Positions 26,644 to 35,783 of a stretch of DNA of 64,000 nucleotides are shown here, one piece after another (positions within the stretch are counted from its first letter, which is position 1; every line of letters begins with the position of its first letter). The position numbers and the translations under genes were made by a program. The DNA lies in the NCBI RefSeq assembly GCF_002754195.1, contig NZ_PEEU01000001.1, positions 5,518,001 to 5,582,000 of the forward strand, read 5' to 3'. The stretch comes from Flavobacterium sp. 9 (GTDB lineage Bacteria > Bacteroidota > Bacteroidia > Flavobacteriales > Flavobacteriaceae). The notes below the pieces were generated by a model that worked only from the letters and a program-made list of their open reading frames with translations, was not told the origin of the DNA and searched no databases.

Positions 26644-27537
26644 ATGAAAAGAGTATTATTCATAACAATAGCAGCATTTGCAATATCATGTTCGAACAAC
26701 AAAAATGAATTTGACGCTACAGGAACTTTTGAAGCCGTAGAAACTATTATTCCCGCAGAAGCTGGTGGAATTATCAAAGAATTGAAGGTTGAGGAAGGAA
26801 ATGCTTTAAAAGAAAATCAGGTTGTAGGTTATATCGATACGATCCAACTTTCGCTTAAGCGCGATCAATTATTAGCGCAAATTAAAGCAACACAAAGTAA
26901 AAAACCGGATATTAACTCGCAATTAGATGTTTACAGAGAAGAATTGCGTCAGGCGAAAATTGATCAGCTACGCATGCAAAACCTTGTAAAAGCTGATGCC
27001 GCAACGAGAAAACAGCTTGATGATGCTACAACAAAAGTTGCCGTATTGCAAAAACAAATTAATGCTTTGCAAACGCAATTGAATATTAGCACAACAGGAA
27101 TTGATGACGAAACGCAGACTTTAAAAGTTCAGATAAGTCAAATTAAAGATCAATTGTCAAAATCGAAAATCGTAAATAAAACCAACGGAACTGTATTGAC
27201 AAAATATGCAGAAGTAGGCGAAATGGCGACAATTGGCAAACCTATGTATAAAATTGCAGATTTGTCGACCATAATTTTGAGAGTTTATATTACCGGAGAT
27301 CAATTACCAACGCTTAAATTGAATGATAAAGTAAAAGTTTTTGTTGATGCTACAAACAAAACTTACAAAGAATATGAAGGTGTTGTAGAATGGATTAGTG
27401 ATAAAGCGGAGTTTACGCCAAAAACAATTCAGACGAAAGATGAACGTGCCAATTTGGTTTATGCCGTAAAGGTGAGAGTTAAAAATGACGGTTACCTTAA
27501 AATTGGAATGTATGGCGAAGTAAAACTTTCGAAATAA
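26644..27537 (+). CDS. HlyD/YbhG-type membrane fusion lipoprotein
   Basis: The 297-residue adaptor begins with a lipoprotein signal (lipobox FAISC, Cys16). It contains a lipoyl-like half (IPAEAGGIIKELKVEEGNAL), a coiled-coil hairpin of about 90 residues, the second lipoyl half (VNKTNGTVLTKYAEVGEMAT) and a beta-barrel domain. It would bridge the inner-membrane pump to the TolC-like duct. Its stop codon overlaps the next start by one base (TAATG), which implies translational coupling. Confidence 0.92.
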   Translation: MKRVLFITIAAFAISCSNNKNEFDATGTFEAVETIIPAEAGGIIKELKVEEGNALKENQVVGYIDTIQLSLKRDQLLAQIKATQSKKPDINSQLDVYREELRQAKIDQLRMQNLVKADAATRKQLDDATTKVAVLQKQINALQTQLNISTTGIDDETQTLKVQISQIKDQLSKSKIVNKTNGTVLTKYAEVGEMATIGKPMYKIADLSTIILRVYITGDQLPTLKLNDKVKVFVDATNKTYKEYEGVVEWISDKAEFTPKTIQTKDERANLVYAVKVRVKNDGYLKIGMYGEVKLSK

Positions 27538-28445
27538 TGGAATCTGTTGTTGTAAAAAATATTGTCAAAACCTACGGAAAGGAGAAAAAAATTGCTGTAA
27601 ACGATGTTTCTTTTTCTGTAAGCAAAGGCGAGCTTTTTGGATTAATTGGTCCTGATGGCGCAGGAAAAACCAGCATTTTCAGAATTTTGACTACGCTTTT
27701 ATTGGCAGATCAAGGTTCGGCTTTTGTTGGTGGTTTGGATGTGGTGAAAGATTTCAAATCAATTAGAAACACAATTGGTTATATGCCGGGAAAATTCTCG
27801 TTGTATCAGGATTTAACTGTCGAAGAAAATCTTAATTTTTTCGCCACATTATTCGGAACCACGATCGAGGAGAATTATGATTTGATCAAAGACATTTACA
27901 TTCAAATAGAGCCTTTTAAAACCCGAAGAGCAGGAAAATTATCAGGCGGAATGAAACAAAAACTGGCTTTGTGCTGTGCATTAATCCATAAACCAAATGT
28001 GTTGTTTCTGGATGAACCTACAACAGGCGTTGATCCTGTTTCGAGAAAGGAATTTTGGGAAATGCTCAAAAAATTAAAAGAACAGGAAATCACCATTATT
28101 GTATCAACGCCATATATGGATGAAGCCAATCTTTGCGATAGAATTGCCTTGATTCAAGACGGAAAAATACTTTCGATCGATACGCCCAAAAACATAATTA
28201 GCAATTATCCGGACGCACTTTTTGCGGTAAAAGCTGCCGAAATGTATCCGCTTTTGAAAGCTTTAGCAATTTACCCAAACCGACTTGCGAGTTATGCATT
28301 TGGAGAATTTGCTCATTTTTCTTTCAAAGGAAATCCTGATAAAGAAGATTTAGTAAAATTTCTTGAAAGTAAAGGAATTAAAAACATCGATATAAAAGAC
28401 GCAGAAGTAACAATTGAAGATAGTTTTATTAAGCTTTTGAGCTAA
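27537..28445 (+). CDS. ABC-2 efflux ATPase, first of two
   Basis: The 302-residue ATPase has Walker A (GPDGAGKTS), signature (LSGGMKQKLALC), Walker B (VLFLDEPTTGVDP) and a normal ABC fold, followed by a C-terminal tail of about 80 residues. Together with the ATPase at 28630 it matches the two halves of E. coli YbhF, here as separate proteins. The H-loop position reads VSTPYMDEA, so the usual His appears replaced by Pro, as seen in some paired ABC ATPases with one weakened site. A repeat separates it from the second ATPase. Confidence 0.9.
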   Translation: MESVVVKNIVKTYGKEKKIAVNDVSFSVSKGELFGLIGPDGAGKTSIFRILTTLLLADQGSAFVGGLDVVKDFKSIRNTIGYMPGKFSLYQDLTVEENLNFFATLFGTTIEENYDLIKDIYIQIEPFKTRRAGKLSGGMKQKLALCCALIHKPNVLFLDEPTTGVDPVSRKEFWEMLKKLKEQEITIIVSTPYMDEANLCDRIALIQDGKILSIDTPKNIISNYPDALFAVKAAEMYPLLKALAIYPNRLASYAFGEFAHFSFKGNPDKEDLVKFLESKGIKNIDIKDAEVTIEDSFIKLLS

Positions 28446-28471
28446 AGCCAAAAGTTAGTAAGCGCATTTTT

Positions 28472-28571
28472 GTCATCCCGAGGAACGAGGGATCTCCGCA
28501 AGTAGCTCGACAAAGATTGGAAACTTACTTTACGGAGTTTCTTGCGAAGATTTCTCCTCTGTCGAAATGAC
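28472..28571. repeat. Palindromic intergenic repeat, family D, copy 1, within the efflux operon
   Basis: Ends TGTCATCCCGAGGAACGAGG and CTGTCGAAATGACA form a long imperfect hairpin enclosing a CGACAAAGATTGG-containing loop. The block lies in the 184-base gap between the two ATPase genes, where it would fold in the operon mRNA. Other copies are at 31914 and 42942. Confidence 0.85.
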
Positions 28572-28629
28572 AATAATTGAGGTTACTATATCTTAAAAAT
28601 GCGAAGACAGTTTTAAAACCAAAGTAATT

Positions 28630-29370
28630 ATGAATGAAAAAGTAATTTCATGCAACGCATTAACCAAACGATTTGGAGATTTTACAGCTGTAGATTCCAT
28701 CACATTTGACGTGCAAAAAGGAGAAATTTTTGGTTTTCTGGGTGCAAATGGCGCGGGAAAAACTACTGCAATGCGAATGTTATGCGGATTATCAATTCCG
28801 ACATCTGGAGAAGCTACAATTGCGGGATTTAATGTTTATAAAGAAACCGAGAAAATAAAGAAAAGCATTGGTTATATGAGTCAGAAATTCTCTTTGTATG
28901 ATGATTTGACGGTGCAGGAAAACATTACATTTTTTGCTGGAATTTATGGTCTTTCTGATAAAGCTATTAAAGAGAATAGTGCTTCACTTTTGAAACAATT
29001 AGGGATGGAAGATCAGGCGAATATACGAGTTGGATCGCTTCCGTTGGGATGGAAACAGAAACTGGCATTTTCGACGGCGATTATTCATAAACCCGAAATT
29101 GTATTTCTGGATGAACCAACCGGAGGAGTTGATCCCGTAACGCGCAGACAGTTTTGGGATTTAATATATGAAGCCTCTGGAAACGGAATTACCATTTTTG
29201 TGACAACGCATTATATGGACGAAGCCGAATATTGCAACAGAGTTTCGATAATGGTTGATGGCAGAGTAGAAGCGCTTGATACGCCAACGAATTTAAAAAA
29301 GCAGTTTAATGTTGCAACAATGGATGAGGTGTTTTATCATCTTGCGAGAGAAGCAAAACGAGGAGAATAA
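28630..29370 (+). CDS. ABC-2 efflux ATPase, second of two
   Basis: This 246-residue ATPase has Walker A (GANGAGKTT), Walker B (IVFLDEPTGGVDP) and the H-loop (VTTHYMDEAEYC). The ABC signature is degenerate: LPLGWKQKLAF instead of LSGGQ. I recall the same kind of change in the second half of YbhF-type proteins, so it is a family trait and not decay. It would pair with the ATPase at 27537, which keeps a canonical signature but lacks the H-loop His, giving one strong and one weak composite site. Confidence 0.9.
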   Translation: MNEKVISCNALTKRFGDFTAVDSITFDVQKGEIFGFLGANGAGKTTAMRMLCGLSIPTSGEATIAGFNVYKETEKIKKSIGYMSQKFSLYDDLTVQENITFFAGIYGLSDKAIKENSASLLKQLGMEDQANIRVGSLPLGWKQKLAFSTAIIHKPEIVFLDEPTGGVDPVTRRQFWDLIYEASGNGITIFVTTHYMDEAEYCNRVSIMVDGRVEALDTPTNLKKQFNVATMDEVFYHLAREAKRGE

Positions 29371-29392
29371 TTAGACGTGAATAACTAAGAAT

Positions 29393-30496
29393 ATGAAACA
29401 GTTTTTGACATTTGTAAGGAAAGAGTTTTTGCACGTACTGCGCGACAAAAAAACATTATTCATTCTTTTTGGGATGCCAATAGTGCAAATCCTGATTTTT
29501 GGTTTTGCATTGACAAACGAAGTGAAAAATTCGCAAATTGTTGTGGTAGATTATGCTAAAGATATGGCTTCGCAGGAAATCATAACTAAAATAGAAGCAA
29601 GTCGTTATTTTGAAATCACCAAAAGTCTTGCTGGAAGCAAAGAACTTGAAGCTGCTTTTAGAACCGGAGAAATCAAAATGGCCATTATATTTCCGGAAGG
29701 ATTCAACAATCAATTATTACATCAGAATAAAGCCCAGATTCAGGTTATTGCAGATGCTTCAGATCCAAATAATGCGACAACATTAACCAATTATGTATCA
29801 TCGATAATAAGCGATTATCAGGCACAAATGAACGAGAATGTGCCGGTTCCTTATCAAATCAAGCCCGAAGTAAAAATGTTGTATAATCCGCAGTTAAAAG
29901 GCGCTCCAAATTTTGTTCCCGGTGTTATGGCTTTGGTTTTGATGCTTGTTTGCGTGATGATGACGGCAATTTCGATCGTGAAAGAAAAAGAAACAGGAAC
30001 GATGGAAATTCTTTTGGTTTCGCCCTTTAAACCTCTTATGGTAATACTCTCAAAAGCAGTTCCGTATCTTTTGCTTTCAATGATAAATGTGATTTCTATT
30101 TTATTATTGAGTGTTTTTGTACTCGATCTTCCTATTGCGGGGAATATTTTCTTGCTTTTTGCCGAAAGTACTTTGTTTATTATCACTTGTTTAACGCTTG
30201 GAATATTTATTTCGGTGAAAACAGATTCACAGCAAACCGCAATGTTGATTTCGTTACTAGGAATGCTTTTACCAACGTTGCTTTTCAGCGGATTTATGTT
30301 TCCAATAGAAAATATGCCAGTCCCTTTGCAATGGTTTTCCAATATAGTGCCTTCAAAATGGTATTATATTATCGTAAAAGGTATTATAATCAAAGGATTA
30401 GGGTTTTCATTTGTATGGAAAGAGACGCTGATTCTATTTGGAATCACGGTTTTCTTATTGATAATTAGCCTTAAAAGCTTTAAAATACGTTTGTAA
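29393..30496 (+). CDS. ABC-2 permease (YbhS-like)
   Basis: The 367-residue permease has one N-terminal membrane helix, a periplasmic domain of about 150 residues (EVKNSQIVVVDYAKDMASQE onward) and five helices near the C-terminus, the usual topology of ABC-2 exporters. The segment VKEKETGTMEILLVSPFKPL is the conserved cytosolic coupling region. Its last base is the first of the next permease gene. With 30496-31614 it forms the membrane core of the pump. Confidence 0.92.
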   Translation: MKQFLTFVRKEFLHVLRDKKTLFILFGMPIVQILIFGFALTNEVKNSQIVVVDYAKDMASQEIITKIEASRYFEITKSLAGSKELEAAFRTGEIKMAIIFPEGFNNQLLHQNKAQIQVIADASDPNNATTLTNYVSSIISDYQAQMNENVPVPYQIKPEVKMLYNPQLKGAPNFVPGVMALVLMLVCVMMTAISIVKEKETGTMEILLVSPFKPLMVILSKAVPYLLLSMINVISILLLSVFVLDLPIAGNIFLLFAESTLFIITCLTLGIFISVKTDSQQTAMLISLLGMLLPTLLFSGFMFPIENMPVPLQWFSNIVPSKWYYIIVKGIIIKGLGFSFVWKETLILFGITVFLLIISLKSFKIRL

Positions 30497-31614
30497 TGAG
30501 AATTATAAAATTTTTGCTTGTCAAAGAATTTAAACAAATATTTCGTAATCGCGCAATATTGGCCGTTATAATGGTAATGCCGGTTATGCAGCTTATTATT
30601 TTACCGCTTGCTGCGAATTATGAAATCAAAAACATCAATCTGGCAGTTGTAGACAATGATCGATCTGATTATTCGAGAGATTTGACCAATAAAGTTGTTG
30701 CGTCAGGATATTTTAAACTTCGCAGTTACAACGATTCTTATAAACAAGCTTTTACTCAGGTCGAAGAAGATCGCGCCGATTTAATTCTGGAAATTCCACA
30801 TGGATTTGAACAAGATTTGATACGCGAAAATCATCAACAGCTTTTTATTGGCGTAAATGCCATAAACGGAACAAAAGCGGGATTAGGCGCGGGATATATT
30901 GCCGACATTATAAGAGATTATAATAGTAATCTAAGCCTAAAAAATAACCCAAAAGGAAGTTTTAATCCAATTCCTCAAATAGAAATTGCGTCGTCAAATT
31001 GGTACAATCCGCATTTGAATTACAGATTGTATATGGTTCCGGGAATATTGGCGATTTTGGTAACGCTTGTTGGAGGATTTTTGTCGGCATTAAATATTGT
31101 AAAAGAAAAAGAAGCCGGAACAATCGAACAAATCAATGTTTCGCCCGTCAAAAAATATCACTTTATATTAGGAAAACTGATTCCGTTTTGGATTCTGGGC
31201 AATGTTGTATTTACCTTAGGATTATTGGTTGGATGGCTGTTTTATGGAATAATTCCGTTAGGAAATCTATTGGTTTTATACGCTTTTGTATGCGTTTATT
31301 TATTGGCGATTTTGGGTTTTGGTTTACTGATTTCAACCATTTGCGAAACGCAGCAACAAGCGATGCTTATTATGTTTTTCTTTGTCATGATATTTGTTTT
31401 AATGGGCGGTTTATTTACGCCAATTGATAGCATGCCGGATTGGGCAAAAACGGTTTCGAAATTTAATCCCATAAGTTATTTTATTGATGTTATGCGAATG
31501 GTAATCATCAAAGGAAGCGGTTTTAGGGATATTTCAAAACATATTCTGATTATAATAGGTTTTGCAATTGTATTGAATTTGGCTGCAATTCTTAATTACC
31601 GAAAAACATCTTAA
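30496..31614 (+). CDS. ABC-2 permease (YbhR-like)
   Basis: The 372-residue permease is a paralogue of the one upstream with the same topology and the coupling segment VKEKEAGTIEQINVSPVKKY. In E. coli YbhS and YbhR form a heterodimer; the same is likely here. It ends the efflux operon. No terminator hairpin follows closely; the next 900 bases contain repeats and then the cobalamin riboswitch. Confidence 0.92.
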   Translation: MRIIKFLLVKEFKQIFRNRAILAVIMVMPVMQLIILPLAANYEIKNINLAVVDNDRSDYSRDLTNKVVASGYFKLRSYNDSYKQAFTQVEEDRADLILEIPHGFEQDLIRENHQQLFIGVNAINGTKAGLGAGYIADIIRDYNSNLSLKNNPKGSFNPIPQIEIASSNWYNPHLNYRLYMVPGILAILVTLVGGFLSALNIVKEKEAGTIEQINVSPVKKYHFILGKLIPFWILGNVVFTLGLLVGWLFYGIIPLGNLLVLYAFVCVYLLAILGFGLLISTICETQQQAMLIMFFFVMIFVLMGGLFTPIDSMPDWAKTVSKFNPISYFIDVMRMVIIKGSGFRDISKHILIIIGFAIVLNLAAILNYRKTS

Positions 31615-31788
31615 AATAAAGTAAGTCAGTTTGATAAAATATTGATTTTTATTTGGTTAGTTGATTTAAAATTAAGTATTTATTCTTTATTTGGATCACT
31701 ATAAATGAATTAAATTTGATTCGAAGATTAATCTCGCAAAGACGCAAAGTTTTGGTCATTTTGATTTCTATGATAAAATTATTTTTTA

Positions 31789-31880
31789 GGAGCTAATCCC
31801 GCTATCCGTTTCAATCTTTTGTGGCTCCCGAAGCCTCGGGACCGCCACAAAAGGATTTTCACTTCTATCGGGGCTAGGAC
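31789..31880. repeat. Palindromic repeat unrelated to families A-H in the 31.6-32.2 kb gap
   Basis: This block has nested dyads: GGAGCTAATCCCG against the later CGGGGCTAGG region, TTTTGTGG against CCACAAAA, and CCCGAAGCCTCGGG as the tip. A short CGCAAAGACGCAAAG motif lies upstream at about 31735. The rest of 31615-31788 is AT-rich without recognisable content. Confidence 0.65.
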
Positions 31881-31913
31881 AATCATTTTCATAATAGTAT
31901 TCTCGTCTAGTTT

Positions 31914-32013
31914 GTCATTTCGAGGAACGAGAAATCTCCACAAGTAGCTCGACAAAGATTGGTGACTTTGATTACGGAGTTACTTGTGGAGATTTCTCGT
32001 TCCTCGAAATGAC
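31914..32013. repeat. Palindromic intergenic repeat, family D, copy 2
   Basis: The arms are perfect over 33 bases, starting GTCATTTCGAGGAACGAG and ending CTCGTTCCTCGAAATGAC, with the loop in the order CGACAAAGATTGGTGACTTT. This is the most regular member of the family in the window. Confidence 0.9.
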
Positions 32014-32181
32014 AAAATCTTTGCGATTTTATGTCTTTACAAGAAATTTGGTCACTATAATATGTGTTTAATTAATTACTTCTAATAATCTAGTTTTATT
32101 TTTAAAGCATTAACTTTTAGATGTATAGACTTCTATTTTCTGTTTTTTTTAAGAAATTAGATATTAACTGATGTGTTTATG

Positions 32182-32189
32182 TATCTTTG
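32182..32189 (+). promoter_or_regulatory. Promoter -7 box TATCTTTG of the cobalamin-uptake operon
   Basis: An exact TAnnTTTG match lies just upstream of the riboswitch, so the transcript would start near 32197 and contain the whole aptamer. Confidence 0.7.
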
Positions 32190-32198
32190 CGCTCGCAA

Positions 32199-32440
32199 TG
32201 GTTTAGCTATTCTTTTCGAGTTTAGCTGACGAAGAGGGAATCAGGTGCAAATCCTGAACAAGCCCGTTACTGTAAATTCCATGCAACATTTTGACTGATT
32301 CAATCGCTTTTTAAGCCTTTGAAATCGAATCTTTTGCCACTGCATTTTTTCTAAATGTGGGAAGGCTGATCAAAATGGGAATAAGTCAGGAGACCTGCCA
32401 ATGCTTATAATTTCAAACTCTCGTGGACCAGAGTTTTGAG
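32199..32440 (+). promoter_or_regulatory. Cobalamin riboswitch
   Basis: Conserved aptamer elements appear in order: GGGAATCAGGTGCAAATCC with the CCCGTTACTGTAA element (32236-32276), GCCACTG (32335-32341), GGGAAGGCTGATC (32359-32371) and the B12 box AAGTCAGGAGACCTGCC (32383-32399). A hairpin AAACTCT / AGAGTTT follows at about 32415-32436 without a T tract, so control may act on translation or through a loop contact. When adenosylcobalamin binds, expression of the downstream btuB operon should fall. Confidence 0.93.
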
Positions 32441-32516
32441 ACAAACACAAATATCAAACTAACATTTGATTTCGATTTTACCGTTAACAACTATTTAGTT
32501 AAATAGAGTATTTTTT

Positions 32517-34568
32517 ATGCACTTATGTGAACATAGGCGTTTGCGTCTAATACATAGTGGATTGTTTGTATTTGCATGGATTTTATTTTTGAATCCGATG
32601 TATGGACAAGATAATCCTCTGAAAAATAATAAGGAGTCAGATTCTTTAAAGAAACATCAATTGAATGAGGTTATTGTAACCACAAGCAAGCGTGAATTTA
32701 AGGTAGAATCTCCTATGCCTGTCCAAATATTGTCAGGAAAACAGCTTGAAAAACTAAATAGTCTTTCTGTTGCAGATGCTGTGCGTTATTTTTCGGGTGT
32801 GCAACTAAAAGATTATGGCGGAATTGGCGGTTTAAAAACTATAAATGTCAGAAGTTTAGGAAGTGCTCATACAGCAGTTTTTTATGACGGAATGAGTGTT
32901 GGAAATGCGCAAAACGGACAAGTAGATCTCGGAAAATATTCACTGGATAATATCGAAGCCATTGAATTGTATAATGGACAAAAATCTACTATTTTTCAGC
33001 CTGCACGAGGTTTTTTCTCTTCGAATACGCTTTTCTTAAAAACAAAAATTCCTGATTTCTCTTCTGGAAAAACCACAAAAATAAGAGTTGGCGTAAAAAC
33101 GGGTTCGTTTGGACTTTTTAATCCTTCTTTTCTATATCAACAAAAATTATCGTCTAATTTCTCTCTTACAGCAAGTACAGAATGGCTTAAAGCCGATGGA
33201 AAATATAAGTACAGATACCAAAAGACGAATGGTTATGATACAACGGCTGTCAGGCAAAATGGCGATATCACGGCTTTAAGAAGTGAATTGGCATTACAGG
33301 CAAAAGTTGGAACTACGGGTCAGGCTACATTAAAAGCTTATTATTATGATTCTGAACGTGGACTTCCGGGAGCGATTTTAGCCAATAAATATGAATATGT
33401 ACAGCGGCAATGGGACAGAAATTTCTTTGTTCATGGTTCTTTTCAAAATTCATTTTCGAAGAATTACGAACTGCTTGCCAATATAAAATTCAGCAGAGAT
33501 TATAATCGGTACATTGATCCTGATTATAAAACATTGCAAGGCGCGCTGGATAATAAATATTATCAAAATGAATTTTATGCTTCTGTTGTAAATCAATATA
33601 CGATCAAGGAATGGTGGAAAGTTTCTTTGGCAACAGATTTTTCGATCAATACACTTACTGCTAATTTATACCGATTTCCATATCCAACCAGATATTCTTA
33701 TTTGGGCGCATTATCTACAGAAATGCATTGGTCAAGACTTGATATTCAGGCAAATTTGTTAGGCGCATATGTCGACGAACAGGTTAAATATTATCAGCAA
33801 GGAGATAGTCAGCACGTTTTTTGTCCGGTTGTATCCGCTTCTTATCAACCTTTTGATACTAAAAAATTCAGGGTTAGAGCATTTTATAAAGAATCTTTCA
33901 GAATGCCAACTTTCAATGATTTGTATTATACTTTTATCGGAAACAGCTCTTTAAAACCTGAATTTACTACGCAATATGATTTTGGTTCCACTTATATTAT
34001 TGAGCCGAAAAAGTTTCTGCAATCGGCTTCCTTTCAGGCAGATGTATATTATAATCACGTAAAAGACAAAATTGTTGCGATGCCATCTGCCAATTTATTT
34101 CGATGGACGATGATGAATCTTGGGGAAGTTGATATCACAGGTTTTGAATTGAATACCAATTTTGTATTCCGTTTTCCGGAAGAAATATTTCTGGATTTGG
34201 GCTTGAGTTATACGTATCAAAAAGCAATTGATGTTACGCCAAAAGGCACAACTTACGGAGATCAGATTCCGTACACGCCAATGAACAGCGGAACAGCAAC
34301 TTCGTCTATAAGCTGGAAAAACTGGCAGTTGAACTACAGCTTTATTTATACCGGAGAACGATACAGTCAGAAAGCCAATATTCCTGTAAATTATGTAAAA
34401 CCTTGGTATACCAGCGATATGGCTTTGATTTGGGATGGAAAATTCCTGAAACTTCCAACAAAAGTAGGAGCGGAGGTCAACAATATATTCAATCAATATT
34501 ATGATGTGGTTTTAAATTTTCCGATGCCAGGGAGAAATTATCGCCTGAGTATGTCAGTAAATTTTTAA
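32517..34568 (+). CDS. btuB: BtuB-like TonB-dependent cobalamin receptor
   Basis: The 683-residue precursor has a signal peptide (about 1-38, ending NPMYGQD), a TonB box region (LNEVIVTTSKREF), a plug (VRYFSGVQLKDYGGIGGLKT, about 75-180) and a 22-strand-type barrel ending in NYRLSMSVNF. The riboswitch just upstream gives strong evidence that the substrate is cobalamin or a related corrinoid. No carboxypeptidase-like N-terminal domain is present. The following two lipoproteins probably assist ligand capture at the surface. Confidence 0.93.
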   Translation: MHLCEHRRLRLIHSGLFVFAWILFLNPMYGQDNPLKNNKESDSLKKHQLNEVIVTTSKREFKVESPMPVQILSGKQLEKLNSLSVADAVRYFSGVQLKDYGGIGGLKTINVRSLGSAHTAVFYDGMSVGNAQNGQVDLGKYSLDNIEAIELYNGQKSTIFQPARGFFSSNTLFLKTKIPDFSSGKTTKIRVGVKTGSFGLFNPSFLYQQKLSSNFSLTASTEWLKADGKYKYRYQKTNGYDTTAVRQNGDITALRSELALQAKVGTTGQATLKAYYYDSERGLPGAILANKYEYVQRQWDRNFFVHGSFQNSFSKNYELLANIKFSRDYNRYIDPDYKTLQGALDNKYYQNEFYASVVNQYTIKEWWKVSLATDFSINTLTANLYRFPYPTRYSYLGALSTEMHWSRLDIQANLLGAYVDEQVKYYQQGDSQHVFCPVVSASYQPFDTKKFRVRAFYKESFRMPTFNDLYYTFIGNSSLKPEFTTQYDFGSTYIIEPKKFLQSASFQADVYYNHVKDKIVAMPSANLFRWTMMNLGEVDITGFELNTNFVFRFPEEIFLDLGLSYTYQKAIDVTPKGTTYGDQIPYTPMNSGTATSSISWKNWQLNYSFIYTGERYSQKANIPVNYVKPWYTSDMALIWDGKFLKLPTKVGAEVNNIFNQYYDVVLNFPMPGRNYRLSMSVNF

Positions 34569-34600
34569 TGTAAAAGATACTAATAATTAAATTTTCTATT

Positions 34601-35761
34601 ATGAAAACAAACTTCAAGTTTTTGATTCTATTGGTTTTAATAGCGATGAGTTTTCAAGCGTGTCAGCAAGATGATCCTATTATCCCAGAAGAGGTAGTTG
34701 TTTTGCCTCCGGAAACGGTTACAAGCGTCGACGGATTTTATCTCCTTAACGAAGGAAATATGAATATGAACAAATCGTCATTAGACTATTATGACTATCA
34801 GTCCGGGACTTACAGACGAAATGTTTATGGTCAGGCAAATCCGGAAGCGACTTTAGGCTTGGGAGATGTGGGAAATGATATTGGTATTTACGGATCAAAA
34901 GTTTATGCTGTGATCAATAACTCAAATAAGATCGAAGTTATGGATGCTGCAACAACTAAACGTATTAAAGTTATTGATGTAAAAAACTGCCGTTATGTAA
35001 CTTTTGCAAACGGAAAAGCCTACGCAAGTGCTTACGATGGCGAAGTACAATTGGGAGAAAATTCGCCAAATGGTTTTGTTGCCGAAATCGATACGACATC
35101 ACTTAAGATTACAAGAACGGTAAAAGTAGGACGTCAGCCTGAGGAAATGGCGATTGTTGGTGACAAATTATACATCGCAAATTCCGGCGGATATAGTCCG
35201 CCAAATTATGAAAGAACAGTTTCTGTAATTGACTTAAAAACCTTTACAAAAATCAAAGATATTGATGTTGCAATTAACCTTCACAGACTGGAAGCAGATG
35301 CTGACGGAGATATTTATGTAAGTTCTCGTGGTGATTATTACAATATTCCTTCAAAACTTTTTGTAATCGATACAAAAACAGATAAAGTAAAGAAAACCTT
35401 TGATATTGCTTGTGCTAATCTTTCTATCGTTGGCGATAAAGGTTACATAATTGGATCAGAATTTAGTTATGTCACTTTCAAATGGAAAATAAATTATTCT
35501 ATGATCGACGTAAAAAATGAGACTTTACTTGAAGGAAGTTTTTTACCAAAAGCAGTTAGTGATCAAATTAAAACGCCTTACGGACTTGCGGTTGATCCTT
35601 TTTCGCTAAATGTTTACGTAACAGATGCCGGTGATTATGTTTCGCCAGGAAAACTGTATTGCATCGATAAAAACGGAGAAACCAAGTTTACTGTAATTAC
35701 AGGAGATATACCGGCTCATTTTGCCTTTAAACTAAAGAAAACAATCAAAAACAATAAATAA
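34601..35761 (+). CDS. BtuG-like surface beta-propeller lipoprotein
   Basis: The 386-residue protein has a lipobox (MSFQAC, Cys21) followed by Asp-rich residues typical of surface-exported Bacteroidota lipoproteins. The rest is a YVTN/DUF5074-type beta-propeller with repeats such as KRIKVIDVKNCRYVTFANGK, VKVGRQPEEMAIVGDKLYIA and YGLAVDPFSLNVYVTDAGDY. In Bacteroides, BtuG propellers bind cobalamin with very high affinity and cap BtuB. Position directly after the riboswitch-controlled receptor supports the same role. Ligand binding itself is inferred. Confidence 0.85.
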   Translation: MKTNFKFLILLVLIAMSFQACQQDDPIIPEEVVVLPPETVTSVDGFYLLNEGNMNMNKSSLDYYDYQSGTYRRNVYGQANPEATLGLGDVGNDIGIYGSKVYAVINNSNKIEVMDAATTKRIKVIDVKNCRYVTFANGKAYASAYDGEVQLGENSPNGFVAEIDTTSLKITRTVKVGRQPEEMAIVGDKLYIANSGGYSPPNYERTVSVIDLKTFTKIKDIDVAINLHRLEADADGDIYVSSRGDYYNIPSKLFVIDTKTDKVKKTFDIACANLSIVGDKGYIIGSEFSYVTFKWKINYSMIDVKNETLLEGSFLPKAVSDQIKTPYGLAVDPFSLNVYVTDAGDYVSPGKLYCIDKNGETKFTVITGDIPAHFAFKLKKTIKNNK

Positions 35762-35783
35762 CCTTTAAAATTTAAAAAAAAGA

